The position numbers were made by a program, and so were the translations under genes. From Miscanthus floridulus (Eukaryota > Streptophyta > Magnoliopsida > Poales > Poaceae): a DNA stretch of 64,000 bases. The stretch is from the NCBI RefSeq assembly GCF_019320115.1, contig NC_089591.1, forward strand, positions 18,764,502 to 18,828,501, given 5' to 3'. The number at the start of each line of letters is the position of its first letter. The first letter of the stretch is position 1. Positions 23,699-35,528 of the stretch are shown piece after piece. The notes beneath the pieces were generated by a model. The model did no database searches. It was not told the origin of the DNA and saw nothing but the letters and a program-made list of their open reading frames with translations.

Positions 23699-24004
23699 AA
23701 ACAGCGAAATGGCGCATATAAGCTGAAGCAGTATGGAAAAAGCAGCCGGGTAGCTCTAGATCTGATTTTCTCTCTCCTCCATATGGATCTAGATCTAGAT
23801 CTAGAGAGAAAGCAACCAAATCATGGAAAAGAGAGAAGATAGAGGGGTTGAGAGCGAGAATCAACCTTTTACGATGCCCCCTTCAACAAATACTAGGGCA
23901 AAAATCTATCCCCCTAGAAAATGGCCACTTTTAGGGTTTTGAGGTCCAAACCTAAAAAAATGGAGGAGGAGCCATGGGGAAGAAGGGTGGGTGCAGCTGC
24001 ATTT

Positions 24005-24315
24005 ATAGCCTAGACTTAACCGAGGCGGACATTAGAAAGAAACCGCCTCGGTTAATGGCCTATTAATCGAGGTGGTCATTTTACAGAAAATGCCTCGGTT
24101 AATCCATTAACCAAGGCAGTTACTCTAAGCCAACTACCTCCGTTAATGGATTAACCGAGGTGGTTACGTTAGGGCGACCGCCTCAGTTGATAAGCATTAT
24201 CCGAGGCAGTTAAGTTACATTGCCCGTCTCAATTAAGTATTAACCGAGGCGGTTTCTGGCCCGACTACCCGGCCTCGAATAATCGAGACGGGCAACCAGG
24301 CCGCCCGCCTTAGAG
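24005..24315. repeat. Right subterminal repeats of the CACTA element
   Basis: At least eight units of TTAACCGAGGCGG or its complement, in both orientations, mirror the left-end array and lie just inside the right terminus. Confidence 0.88.
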
Positions 24316-24360
24316 CCCCAAAGTGAAACGCTGCACAAAAGATTTTCTATAGTAGTGTAA

Positions 24361-25306
24361 AACTGAGAAATTGAAAAATGAAAACTCTTTCTAAAGAACA
24401 CATGTGAACAACAAAAGCATCTACTTTATGTTACTACTTGTTCACATGATGAGCTAAAATTGGCTCATGAGAAACTTAGTGTTAATCATGATAACTTGGT
24501 ACAGGACCATGCTTTTCTCACTAATAAGCTTTCCAATGAAAGAATTAAAACTAGTGAGAACTCATCACATGGGTCAATTGATCAATCACATAAAGTGGCT
24601 AACCCTTGTTATGTAGGCAAGAAGAATATATCCACCTCTTGTGATGAATTATTAGCTATGCCATGTTCTTCACAAATAGATGCTTGTTCTACTTTCTTGT
24701 CTTGTGAGACTAACCTTTTGAAGGAGAATAATGAGCTCAAACATGAAGTGAAGAATTTGAGCAACAAGTTAGAGAGGTGCTACAACTCAAAAGTCACCTT
24801 TGAGCATATGTTGAACAACAAAAGAAGCTATGGTGACATACATGAGTGGCATTGACTTCAACAAGAGCAAGATCAAAGGCAAGAGATGGGTAAGAAAAGA
24901 TATGAAAGAGAGATGAAGAAGCAAGAACAAGAGAAGCACTCTCATTTCATGTGCTTCAAGTGTCATGAAGTGGGACATCTTGTAAACGGTTGCCCTAGTG
25001 AAGAAAGCTCAAGTTGAAGAAAGAAGAAGAGAGGCTAAAGCATGTCAAGTACTTCAAGTGCCGCACTTGGGGTCATCTCACCTCAATGTGTCAACAAAGC
25101 AATTGGTGAAGCAGTAAGTAAAGCCTCAACCAAAGCCACAAGTTGAGCAAGAAAAGACACCCCAAGTGCAAATCAAGATCAACCATGAAGATGGTGGTGA
25201 CTTGATGATGAAGAAGAAAACAAGAAGGGGTGGAAGAGCAAGGCATCCAATGCTTGATCAAGATACCAAGATGATGAGAAGAATCAAGAAGAGAAGAAAG
25301 TCTATG
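24361..25306 (+). pseudogene. Copia gag, middle piece with zinc knuckles
   Basis: Gag of the host copia derivative resumes after the CACTA element. An open frame (24460-24855) has a coiled-coil look, with LKENNELKHEVKNLSNKLE. A stop at 24853 and frame changes follow. A zinc knuckle CFKCHEVGHLVNGC (24952-24993) keeps all CCHC ligands. A second (25050-25091, YFKCRTWGHLTSMC) has Tyr in place of the first Cys. The gag is then cut at 25306 by a solo LTR and continues at 34364. Confidence 0.75.
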
Positions 25307-25343
25307 TGTTGTGTTCATAAACCCAGAGTCCCTTAGGGACCGA

Positions 25344-26261
25344 TGATGAGGACATCACTCCTTCGGATGTACCCGCTGATCCTCCAACCGTCATGCAAGG
25401 TCCAATGACCCGGGCTCGAATGCGTCAACTCAATTTAGAGGTGAGCTCGTTCTTAAGCGATCCTTTTTATACTTTTGAGAATAGACTACTATCTAATGAT
25501 GTTATCTTGCTTAGGAACATTGGAGAGGGTCATGAAGGACTTAGAGGACGTGGTGGAGGCGAAGATGACCAGCAAGGACGTCCAACAGGAACCGGAGGCC
25601 CGGTCCAACATGATTTCGAGTCTGCCTCGGCCTCTAGGACCAGTCTGCCTTAAACTGATCACCCAGGACGCATCCGGACTCCGTTTTCGATGATCCACAT
25701 ATGGATGGAAAGCTAATTTGATAAGGAAGCCAATTCAAGTGGTCTTACTGTCAAAAGCTCTTCGGAATCAACAGGAATCAGTCGAAACAAGTCAGCGTCT
25801 AGAATCTGCCAGGGTGCTGCGACACCGTCTTTTGAGTCCGTTGGACCATGTATCGTGTTTGGGCCCATTAGGGGTGCGTCCAGGGGTCTTGCATGACCCT
25901 AGAGTCTTTATAAACAGCCGACCGCCCCTCCATTAGGGTTTGGTTTTTGCTTAGATTATTCTGTCAAGAACAGTTTCGCCGTTCATCGGTTTGTGAGACC
26001 CCAACTCCGTGAGATTAATCATTCATCTGTAATTTGGTTGTGTTCTTTCTTGTTCTTGCTTGTGTTCTTCGTTGTGCAGGCAGGGATTAGCCTTCTTGGC
26101 GAGGTCAACCTAGTCCTGTGACTTGGTTGATAACCAGAGGAGCTGTGGTGCTAAGATTGCAGGGTTTGATCTTTTCGATCTGAAGCCGGATCGGTGTGTC
26201 ATTCTCCGCCACAATGATAGTTACCTCTACCTGACGGAAGATTCGGGATCCCCGTTCCCAT
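25344..26261 (+). repeat. 5' LTR of the gypsy element
   Basis: About 918 bp, nearly identical to 32158-33069 with a few substitutions and short indels. Because the integrase end lies in the LTR, this copy also contains a translatable fragment starting at [19 protein letters not shown]. That fragment is a repeat of the 3' LTR, not a separate gene. Confidence 0.88.
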
Positions 26262-27449
26262 TAAGTCGGTAATCAGAGCTAAGGTATACTGTCAGGTTCA
26301 CATTTATTCCCTAGTTTGAGTGTTTCGCATTCGTCCCATAGTCCAGTGTCCATACTCGTTTTTCCTAGTCCTAGAACCTACCGCGCCATAGCCTTTGCAT
26401 ATTTCAGCTTTCAGAGTCCGTCGTGTTGAGTTTGTGTCCTAGTCAAGGTCTTAGTTGCTGGTTAGGTCGTGTTAGAGTACTAGTTCGTGTGTTTTCCCCA
26501 TCGTTTCCATCAAATCTTTGCTGTTGTGACCAAGTTTTGTGCACATTGTTCCCGTTTTGTCCTCTAATTCGGAGCCAATTCTTAAAACTGGTCTAGTTTT
26601 CGCATACGAACTCCTATTTCGACGTTCCATATATCAAAATCGATCAGAAAATTTTTTTGGATCCGTCCATCCCCCGCTTTGTCGAGGGTCAGAGATTTTT
26701 AAATTGGTCAAAAAGTGGTCACAAGATCCTCTTTTCGTGGTCACAAGGTTTGTGTCGATTTTGAGCAAGTTTTCTGAATTTTCCACAGGCTCACGTCTTT
26801 CACTTGTTTAAGCTCATATTTTTTGTGGTTACTTCTTTTGTGCTCCTAAGTAAAGGAAAAATATCAAAAAATAAAATAAAAAGTCAAAATTTCCCAAAAA
26901 AACAACGACAGCCCAAAAATAGAAAAAAGAGAGGGGTAAAAGAGGAACAATATCTAGAGGAGCACATAGAGAAGACCAAAGTGAGCTATGTTTGCGTGTG
27001 CTGTCTGGTTCCTTGTTTGTGTTACTGTTTCCATCCATCATACTTGTTTTCACACACCTGTCATCTTGCTATCCACCATACTTTTGTCACACACCTGGTA
27101 CTTGGAACATTTTAGACCAGCAACGAGAACAAGTACTTTGGACTATAATTCAGCATTACTTTCTGTTACTGACTTGTGTGCCAGATATACATATTACTTT
27201 TTGTGTGCCTTCCAAGCTCCACAAACTCTTCAGATCAGTACAAAAAAAGGGCCTTGCAATCTCGGTACCACTACCTCACAGGTATCACGAACCAGCCGCC
27301 GGTTGTACTGCCCACTGCTTGCGTTGGTAAGAACTTTGTAAGAGCTTGGTAAGACTGCTTCCACTTGCTGTGAAAAGTGACACCACTGCAACCACATAGT
27401 CATTTGATAGGGATAACTTTCACCGTTTGTTCCTATTTTTGTGTTTACA

Positions 27450-28879
27450 ATGGCAGGAGGTGATCAGACTAGAGATAACAATCCTAAGGGTTTCAACGAG
27501 TGTGTCAGCCAAGAGCAACTACAAGCTGTTGTAGAGGATGCCCAAAAAAGGATGAATGAGGCCGTCAGGAAGGCCGTCACTGACGCACTCATTGAACTCA
27601 ACATTGGCAACATCATGGAGAGATTGGACAAACTGAATTTCTACGCTAACCGACAAGGTTACTGAGTTGGAAACCTTGGTGGCAGGTCAACAACAATGAC
27701 GTCTCTGGCAGCAACACCGATGGTCTCTTGCCAGAAGACACGATGCATGATGCTGTTGGGAACATAGATCGAGCAGCCTTCCGACAAGCAAGATTACGAC
27801 GACGTCTTCGCCGCAACACGACAGGTATGGGTGGTGTCCACCACCATCAAGGTAATAATCACCGTGTACCCGATGATCCTTATGCTAAGATTAAGTTCAC
27901 AATACCATCTTTTTTGGGTCATTATGATGCTGAGGGATATCTTGATTGGGAGATGACGGTAGAACAAAAGTTTAGTGCCCACCTTGTGCCTGAGCATCAT
28001 AGAGTTCGACAAGCTACTAGTGAGTTTAAGGATTTTGCCATTATTTGGTGGAATGGGTTAGCTGCACAGGATGCTTTACCTGGTACATGGGAAGAACTTA
28101 AGGTAGCTATGCGTGATCGCTTTGTTCCTCCTTATCATAGAGACTTGCGTAAGAAATTGATGCGTTTAGAACAAGGAGATAAATCTGTACAGGATTACTA
28201 TGGTGAGCTCCAAAAGGGATTGATGCGCTTGTAGTGTTGTGGAGGGGAACGAAGATGCCATTTGTCGTTTTTATTCGGGTTTGAGGCGTGAGATTCAGGA
28301 CATTGTTGATTATAAAGAATTTAACACTGTCAACCAGTTGTTTCAGTTTGCTATGCTTGCAGAAAAGGAATTGCAGGGGCGTGAACAGCAGAGCAAGAGC
28401 AAGGTCAGCACCACACATACACGCCACGCTCGGCACCATCTTCGGGGCTGACCAAGCCAACCACTTTTCGGGCGCCTCCACCAGCGAGCAAGCGACCAAC
28501 AGCCTCTGGAGTTTCCGCTACACCTAAGGCACCTCCCACATGACCTTCAGATTTAGGTAAAAATTCTTTGCAGGTGCCTACCAAGAGTTCCTCATCCGTT
28601 GCATCGATGGGACGCACTTCGGGCATTCAGTGCCACCGCTGCCATGGCATTGGCCATGTGCAGAAGGACTGCCCAAGTCAGCGGGCATATATTGCTATAG
28701 AAGATGGTTACATCAGCACCTCTGACATTGAGGATGAAGAAGACCGAGATGCAGATGAGGAGGACGGCGAAGTCCTTGGTGACGAGGCCACGGCGGCCTA
28801 TAGGAGCATCATTGTACAGCGGGTGCTCAGCTCACAAGTCCAGCAACCTGAGAAGCTACAACGCCATAACTTGTTCTAG
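27450..28879 (+). pseudogene. Gypsy gag with zinc knuckle (frameshifted)
   Basis: Starts MAGGDQTRDNNPKGFN at 27450. The frame breaks near 27662 and resumes (27728-28234) with the retrotransposon gag core, including KFTIPSFLGHYDAEGYLDWE, WEELKVAMRDRFVPPYHRD and LEQGDKSVQDYYGEL. It shifts again (28239-28400, CRFYSGLRREIQDIVDY) and ends with a CCHC knuckle CHRCHGIGHVQKDC (about 28631-28672), which binds nucleic acid. The role is the structural capsid of the virus-like particle. At least three frame breaks make it non-functional. Confidence 0.85.
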
Positions 28880-29530
28880 ATTTTCTTCGTCATCAGCGAC
28901 CGTCGAGCACGTGTCATTATTGATGGAGGTAGCTGCAACAATTTGGTAAGTTCTGATTTGGTCAAGAAGCTTGGCTTGACCACACGCCCACACCCACGTC
29001 CATACCATATTCAGTGGCTAAATGATTCAGGTAAAGCAAAGGTAACACAAACTTGTAGAGTATCATTTTCTATTGGTTCTTATGTTGATTCTGTTGATTG
29101 TGATGTGGTACCTATGCAAGCTTGTTCACTCTTATTGGGTCGTCCTTGGGAACATGACAATGATGCTACACACCATGGTAGAAGTAATAAATACACTTTT
29201 GTGCATAAAGGAAAGAAAATTACTTTGGTACCTTTGACCCCTGCTCAAATTGTACAAGCTGATAGAGAACGCGCTGCTAGTTTGAATGATGTCCAATCTG
29301 AAAATCAGCAAGTTGCTAATTCTATTTTCCCACCTAAAAAGGATAAGTCTACATCTATTTCTAAGGCTGAGGGGATTAAATTGAAGGGTGGTGTTATGCT
29401 TGCAACAAAATGTGACTTTGCTGAAATTTCTGATGATGATATTTGCTATGCTTTGGTATGCAAACGAGCTATGTTTTCGCTTGATGATATTGTTAGCTCG
29501 GTGCCTCCTGCTGTCACTAACCTTTTGTAG
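28880..29530 (+). pseudogene. Gypsy aspartic protease region
   Basis: The phrase VIIDGGSCNNLVSSDLVKKL (about 28911-28970) is the retropepsin active-site region, with DGG in place of the commoner D-S/T-G. ACSLLLGRPWEHDNDATHHG, downstream, is the conserved second half. The open frame runs to a TAG at 29528, next to the reverse transcriptase. It processes the polyprotein. A stop at about 28877 cuts it from the gag knuckle. Confidence 0.8.
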
Positions 29531-30960
29531 GAGTATGAGGACATTTTTCCAGCTGAGATACCCCTAGGGCTGCCACCTATGAGAGGAATAGAGCATCAAA
29601 TTGATTTGATTCCGGGAGCAACCTTGCCCAACCGTGCTGCCTATCGAACCAATCCCTGAGGAGACTAAGGAAATTCAGCGGCAAGTCCAAGACCTTTTGG
29701 ACCGCGGGTATGTACGTGAAAGCCTTAGTCCTTGTGCTGTTCCTGTACTTTTGGTTCCTAAGAAAGATGGAACTTGGCGTATGTGTGTTGATTGTAGAGC
29801 CATCAATAATATTACTATTCGGTATCGTCATCCTATTCCTAGGCTAGACGACATGCTTGATGAGTTGTGTGGTTCTATAATTTTCACTAAGATTGACTTG
29901 CGAAGTGGCTACCACCAGATTAGAATGAAACTTGGAGATGAATGGAAAACTGCAGTTTAAAACCAAATTCGGGTTGTATGAGTGGTTAGTTATGCCTTTT
30001 GGTTTGACAAATGCACCTAGCACTTTCATGCGCTTAATGAATGAGGTTTTAAGAGCTTTTTATTGGTCATTTTGTGGTAGTTTACTTTGATGATATATTG
30101 ATTTACAAGCAAGTCTTTTGATGAACATATGGATCACTTACGTGCTGTTTTTAATGCTTTACGTGATGCACGTTTATTTGGTAACCTTGAGAAGTGCATC
30201 TTTTGCACGGATCGAGTTTCTTTTCTTGGCTATGTTGTAACTCCATAGGGAATTGAGGTGGACGAGATGAAAATTGAAGCCATAAAGAGCTGGCCGGTTC
30301 CCCAAACCAGTCACACAGGTGAGGAGTTTTCTTGGTCTTGCAGGATTCTACCGCCGCTTCGTCAAAGATTTCAGCACCATTGCTGCCCCAGTTGCATGAG
30401 TTGACGAAGAAAGGAGTGGTGTTCCATTGGGGAAAGGCACATGAGGAGTCCTTTGACACTTTGAAGGACAAGCTTACACACGCACCATTGCTGCAACTTC
30501 CAAACTTTGGTAAGACTTTTGAGCTAGAATGTGATGCTAGTGGAGTTGGCATTGGAGGTGTTTTGATGCAAGATGGTAAACCCATTGCTTACTTTAGTGA
30601 AAAATTGCATGGCCCTATTCTTAATTATTCCACGTATGATAAGGAATTGTATGCACTTGTTCGTTCTTTAGAGACTGTGGCGTCATTATTTGTGGCCTAA
30701 AGAATTTGTTATTCATTCTGATCATGAATCGCTTAAGTATCTTCGCTCTCAAAATAATCTGAATCGTAGGCATGCTAAATGGGTTGAATTTATTGAATCT
30801 TTTCCTTATATTATCAAACACAAGAAAGGGAAGGATAATGTGATTGCTGATGCTTTGTCTAGAAGATATACATTGCTGTCCCAACTTGATTGTCGGATTT
30901 TTGGTCTTCAATCAATAAAGAACAATATGCGCTTGATCCTGATTTTAAGGATGTGTTGCT
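29531..30960 (+). pseudogene. Gypsy reverse transcriptase and RNase H (frameshifted)
   Basis: Reverse transcriptase motifs are visible in order: [20 protein letters not shown], then [16 protein letters not shown] (to about 29940). After a frame break come [18 protein letters not shown] and the catalytic YFDDILIY (30081-30106). RNase H follows in two frames: [20 protein letters not shown] (about 30520-30580) and [16 protein letters not shown], then after another break [16 protein letters not shown] and [14 protein letters not shown]. The catalytic DD pair is intact. Frameshifts near 29950, 30050-30115, 30245-30330 and 30690 prevent translation as one protein. Confidence 0.85.
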
Positions 30961-32467
30961 TAATTGTAGAGAGGGACGTACATGGAATAAGTTTATGATC
31001 AATGATGGGTTTTTGTTTAGAGCTAACCGCCTATGCATTCCAGTTGGTTCCGTTCATCTTTTGTTGTTGCAGGAGGCACATGGAGGCGGATTGATGGGAC
31101 ATTTTGGTGCCAAGAAGACGGAGGAGGTGCTGTCCACACACTTCTTTTGGCCAAGGATGAGGCGAGATGTAGAGCGGTACGTGGCTCGGTGTGCCACATG
31201 TCAAAAAGCTAAGTCGCGGTTGAACCCACATGGTTTGTATATGCCTCTTCCTGTTCCTTCTACTCCTTGGGCTGATATATCTATGGATTTTGTGTTGGGT
31301 TTGCCAAGGACTAAGAGGGGGAGGGATAGCATTTTTGTGGTGGTTGATCGTTTTTCTAAGATGGCACATTTTATTCCTTGTCATAAGAGCGACGATGTTG
31401 TTCATATTGCTGACCTTTTCTTTCAAGAAATCGTTCGCTTGCATGGTATGCCTTCTACTATTGTTTCAGATCACGACGCAAAATTCTTGAGTCATTTTTG
31501 GCGCACGTTGTGGAATAAATTGGGGACCAAGCTGCTGTTTTCTACAACATGTCATCCCCAAACTGATGGGCAAACTGAGGTTGTGAATCGAACATTGTCC
31601 ACCATGTTGAGAGCAATTTTGAAGCGCAATTTGAAGATGTGGGAAGAGTGTTTGCCGCATGTGGAGTTTGCATATAACAGGGCAGAACATTCCACCACCA
31701 AGGTAAGTCCTTTTCAGGTAGTGTATGGTTTTAACCCCCGTGCTCCTATTGATCTTTTGCCTTTACCTACCACTGAGAGAATACATAGTGATGCTAGAGA
31801 GCGTGCTGATTTTATTCGTAAGTTGCACGAAACAACTAAAGCAAATATTGAAAGAATGAATGAAAAGTATAGAATTGCTGGTAGTAAAGGTAGAAAAGAG
31901 ATTAAACTTGAACCGGGTGATTTGGTGTGGTTACATTTGAGAAAAGATAGATTTCCTGAGCTGCGTAAGTCTAAATTAATGCCAAGAGCAGCTGGTCCTT
32001 ATAAGATCATTGAGAAAATAAATGATAATGCCTACAAACTTGAGTTGCCACCCGAGTTCGGGGTTAGTCCCACCTTTAACATTGCAGATTTGAAACCTTA
32101 TTTGGGAGAAGAAGATGAGCTTGAGTCGAGGACGACTCCATTTCAAGAGGGGGAGGATGATGAGGACATCACTCCTTTGGATGTACCCGCTGATCCTCCA
32201 ACCGTCATGCAAGGTCCAATGACCCGGGCTCGAATGCGTCAACTCAATTTAGAGGTGAGCTCGTTCTTAAGCGATCCTTTTTATACTTTTGAGAATAGAC
32301 TACTACCTAATGATGTTATCTTGCTTAGGAACATTGGAGAGGGTCATGAAGGACTTAGAGGACGTGGTGGAGGCGAAGATGACCAGCAAGGACGTCCAAC
32401 AGGAACCGAAGGCCCGGTCCAACATGATTTCGAGTCTGCCTCGGCCTCTAGGACCAGTCTGCCTTAA
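30890..32467 (+). CDS. Gypsy integrase, open frame continuing into the 3' LTR
   Basis: This is the only long intact pol segment (525 codons from the first ATG). It inserts the cDNA into the genome. An HHCC zinc-binding region ([20 protein letters not shown], then CATCQKAKS) precedes the DDE core. The three acidic residues lie in [19 protein letters not shown] and [10 protein letters not shown]. The GPY/F-type region is [19 protein letters not shown] ([19 protein letters not shown]). The C-terminal tail ([17 protein letters not shown] onward) lies inside the 3' LTR, which starts at 32158. No chromodomain is visible. It is a piece of a polyprotein, so the true N-terminus is upstream in the broken RNase H. 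Confidence 0.88.
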   Translation: MSDFWSSINKEQYALDPDFKDVLLNCREGRTWNKFMINDGFLFRANRLCIPVGSVHLLLLQEAHGGGLMGHFGAKKTEEVLSTHFFWPRMRRDVERYVARCATCQKAKSRLNPHGLYMPLPVPSTPWADISMDFVLGLPRTKRGRDSIFVVVDRFSKMAHFIPCHKSDDVVHIADLFFQEIVRLHGMPSTIVSDHDAKFLSHFWRTLWNKLGTKLLFSTTCHPQTDGQTEVVNRTLSTMLRAILKRNLKMWEECLPHVEFAYNRAEHSTTKVSPFQVVYGFNPRAPIDLLPLPTTERIHSDARERADFIRKLHETTKANIERMNEKYRIAGSKGRKEIKLEPGDLVWLHLRKDRFPELRKSKLMPRAAGPYKIIEKINDNAYKLELPPEFGVSPTFNIADLKPYLGEEDELESRTTPFQEGEDDEDITPLDVPADPPTVMQGPMTRARMRQLNLEVSSFLSDPFYTFENRLLPNDVILLRNIGEGHEGLRGRGGGEDDQQGRPTGTEGPVQHDFESASASRTSLP

Positions 32468-33069
32468 ACTGGTCACCCAGGTGCATCCGGACTCCGTTTT
32501 CGACGATCCACATATGGATGGAAAGATAATTTGATAAGGAAGCGAATACAGGTGGTCTCATGTCAAAAGCTCTTTGGAATCAATAGGAATCGTCGAAACA
32601 AGTCAGCGTCCAGAATCTACCAGGGTGCTGCGACACCGTCTTTTGGTCCGTTGGACCATGTATCGTGTTTGGGCCCATTAGGGGCGCATCCAGGGGTCTT
32701 GCATGACCCTAGAGTCTTTATAAACAGCCGCCGCCCCTCCATTAGGGTTTGGGTTTTGCTTAGATTATTCTGTCAAGAACAGTTTCGCCGTTCATCGGTT
32801 TGTGAGACCCCAACTCCGTGAGATTAATCATTCATCTGCAATTTAGTTGTGTTCTTTCTTGTTCTTGCTTGTGTTCTTCGTTATGCGCAGGCAGGGATTA
32901 GCCTTCTTGGTGAGGTCAACCTGGTCCGTGACTTGGTTGATAACCAGAGCAGCTGTGGTGCTAAGATTGCAGGGTTCGATCTTTCGATCTGAAAGCCAGA
33001 TCGGTGTGTCATTCTCCGCCACAACGATAGTTACCTCTACCTAACGGAAGATCGGGATCCCCGTTCTCA
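32158..33069 (+). repeat. 3' LTR of the gypsy element
   Basis: Starts TGATGAGGACATCACTCC directly after the purine tract AAGAGGGGGAGGA and ends near CGTTCTCAT. Its first ~310 bp encode the integrase tail. The 5-bp flanks of the whole element (left ACCGA, right AACCG or TAAAC depending on the border chosen) do not match cleanly. Confidence 0.85.
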
Positions 33070-34363
33070 TAAACCGGCTTCCCAATAATGGCTCGGCCTA
33101 GCAGACAATGTTGCGAACAACGCGCAACTCATGGGCTGGCCCAAACACCTAAACGACAGGCCAGAAGGACAATCCAATCTCCGACCAGAAGGCCTGGCCG
33201 AGTAGGAACGACGCCCGCTTCTGACTCTGGCCCGCCTCTCTGACCGGAAGGGCTCACAAAGGAGGAACAATGCTCGCTTCCAACATTGGCCCACCTTCGG
33301 ACGACCTCTCCGACCGGAAGGCCTGGCCAAACACCACTTTTCAACTCCAACCCGCGTCTCTAACCAGGGACGCACCTGAACCCCTGCTTACAGCTCTTCT
33401 TCGATTGGCGCAATCAGAGCCGACTGGGACCAACCGACCTGGGGACGCCCGCTCGGTGAGGACCAGGGAATGGACTAGAAAAAGTAAGGCAGGGCACCCA
33501 AGTTAACCGTAATATCGAAGGAACGTACCCTGTACACCTGCAGAACAGTACCAATAGGGCATGTCAGAAGGTTACCATGCAACCTTCCTAGCATATCAGA
33601 GCCCAAGCAGTGTTGTGGGCGCCGACATCTGTCCTACAGTGTTGTAGGCGCCATCAACTCCCATACCAGACAAACACGGTAAGGCTCCCCCCACATGCCT
33701 CTGGGCATCAATAGTGTTGTGGGCACCAGCATTTACTTACTAGGCAAACATGGTAAAACCCTCACATACCTCTAGGGCATCAATAGTATAGCAGGCACAG
33801 ACATCTGCTATGTCAGAAGAAGACGACATGACCTCCCACATGCATTTGACATTAACAGTGTTATGGGTCGCCTACAATCATCTTGTACTCGAACGGCGTG
33901 GGCAACAAGACTTAGCATATGTACTCTCTCTCTCTCTCTCTTGTAAGGCCATCCCCTTCATCTATAAAAGGGGATGCACTTTCTCCCAGAAAGAGAGGAC
34001 CCTTAGTTCACTTACATTGATCCACCCTCTGTAACTTTAGACACTCTAAAGTTATACAGAGCACATGCTCGAACACTTAGCACATAGTGGAGCTACCATC
34101 ACTTAGCACTCTTGGCCCTTCAAACCAAAGTCCGACCGGACCTCTTGTACCCCCCATCTTTCTCCCTTCTGTTTGAAATGCCACAACAAACTTTGAGCAC
34201 CTGGGCTCAGGAATAAAGTCACCGACCGACTCAAACTGGATGTAGGGCATGTTGCCTAACCAATATAAACCCTATGTCATTGAGTGCTAGGCCACCTCTG
34301 ATCACAACGTACAACAAAACTACAAATATTTATGTGTTGGTCACTTTCTGCACCAACACTATG

Positions 34364-34743
34364 CTCATATCAAGTGCTTCAAGTGTGAAGATATGGTACA
34401 CTTTGCCTCGAGTGTCCTACCAAGCTTAAGAAGAAGGCTCAAGCAACTCATGAGAGGCAAGGCAATGGGAAGCACCACATGAGCAAGGAAGAGAAGGCTT
34501 AATCAAAGAGGAAGTGCTACTCATGCCGGGAAAGGGGACACATGGCTCATTCATGTCTCCTAGGTAATAATTCTAAGCCTATTTCAATTGACTGATAATA
34601 ATGCGCTTAGAAAGGATGGTGATGGTACCTCTATGGTTGCTATTGTAAGACATCCCGCTACTCATACTAAGGCTATGCCTAAGTATGTTGCTCCTAACTT
34701 GAGAGGACCCAAACTAGTTTGGGTACCATCAAAAAGTGGATGA
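34364..34743 (+). pseudogene. Copia gag, C-terminal piece with two more zinc knuckles
   Basis: Continues the host copia gag after the solo LTR. A knuckle at 34375-34416 (CFKCEDMVHFASSV) has lost its last Cys. Another (34515-34556, CYSCRERGHMAHSC) is intact. The next phrase MPKYVAPNLRGPKLVWVPSK is the usual end of gag in this group. A TGA at about 34740 closes the frame where protease and integrase would be expected, but none follow. Confidence 0.75.
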
Positions 34744-35528
34744 TAGATTATAGGTACCTATGGCATTGGAGGATTGATTCAATTGAATTATCATTGTTCA
34801 TCATATGTTGAGTCAAGCTATGAAGCTTAGTGCACATCCAAACCCAATGCCAAGTCAATACAAGTGAAGTCCAAATGTGCTACAACATACAAGTGTCATG
34901 TTCAAGTTGTGGATGATTTATTGAATATATTTGATGGCTTGCATATTTGAGTTGAAGCTTGCTATGGATGATCATGAGCTAACCAAGGCATATCTCTAGT
35001 TGATCTCATCCATTTGGGTGCATATGAGTTGTTTGAATTGGAGAAATATGCATATATTGCTTGCTATGAGATGTTTCAATGGATAAATTGTTTAGTAATC
35101 AAATTTGGATTGATTTGAGTTGGATAAATTCATAAGATGACTTTTAGTAAGTGGATTGAATGGATTATGTCGTGTGAAAGTATTCAAACAAGTTAGTTTC
35201 AAGTTTGATTCACATTTGATGAAGAATAGCTCAAGTATTGAAATATGTCCATTATTGAAAATCTGAGCTAGCTGAGATCAAGTCTGAGTTTGAGTGATCA
35301 AATCTATTTGGATTGGCTTGAAATTTGGTATGCATGCTCTAGACTTATGGTATAAGTTGTTGTACAAATCTCATGAGAATTGGATAAGAAATGCTTTGGT
35401 TTCGGTGTAGATCTTGTCAGCTATAGTGCAAGCAGTTTTCAGCATATAGCAGTGGTGAAAGAATTGAAATATGGTAGCAATATAGAAGTCAAATGAAGCT
35501 CAAATTTTTATAGCTGCTAGATGACTTA

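Larger units (their letters stand above)
16233..24357 (-). mobile_element. CACTA (En/Spm) DNA transposon, 8125 bp
   Basis: The left terminus is CACTACCACAAGAATTTTAA (16233) and the reverse complement of the right terminus is CACTACTATAGAAAATCTTT (24357). A perfect 3-bp duplication TAA flanks it (16230-16232, 24358-24360), as expected for CACTA elements. Subterminal repeats built on TAACCGAGGCGG occur at both ends. Inside, on the minus strand, are remnants of a TNP2 transposase and, downstream, a ULP1-like cysteine protease. Both are broken, so the copy is not autonomous. A solo LTR sits inside the TNP2 gene. The element interrupts the gag of the surrounding copia derivative. Confidence 0.95.
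25344..33069 (+). mobile_element. Ty3/gypsy retrotransposon with CRM-like features
   Basis: Two LTRs of about 915 bp (25344-26261 and 32158-33069) start TGATGAGGACATCACTCC and end CCCCGTTCYCAT. A primer-site-like GGTAATCAGAGC follows the left LTR. The purine tract AAGAGGGGGAGGA precedes the right one. Order inside is gag, protease, reverse transcriptase, RNase H, integrase. The integrase frame runs about 310 bp into the 3' LTR and no canonical chromodomain is seen. Coding into the LTR, this LTR start and this purine tract resemble CRM (centromeric retrotransposon) chromoviruses as I remember them, but the assignment is an inference. Gag and RT are frameshifted, so the copy is not autonomous. 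LTRs are highly similar, so the insertion is comparatively recent. Confidence 0.88.
25307..34358 (+). mobile_element. Solo LTR (~1.3 kb), itself split by a gypsy element
   Basis: A perfect 5-bp duplication CTATG lies at 25302-25306 and 34359-34363. The block starts TGTTGTGTTCATAAACCC (25307) and ends TTTCTGCACCAACA (34358), with the TG...CA ends of an LTR. The Ty3/gypsy element at 25344-33069 interrupts it after only 37 bp. The remainder (33070-34358) is rich in GACCGGAAGG motifs, has a TATA box (TCTATAAAAGG, near 33960) and a short CT microsatellite (about 33920-33942). No coding region belongs to it. Removing it restores a continuous gag reading between the second and third zinc knuckles of the host copia element. 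Confidence 0.85.

Noticed and set aside
25393..25653. Separate small gene starting [19 protein letters not shown]
   Set aside because: It is the 5' LTR copy of the integrase tail, which is only translated at the 3' LTR.
33067..33506. Frames over the GACCGGAAGG-rich segment
   Set aside because: The region is part of a solo LTR, with no protein domain on either strand.
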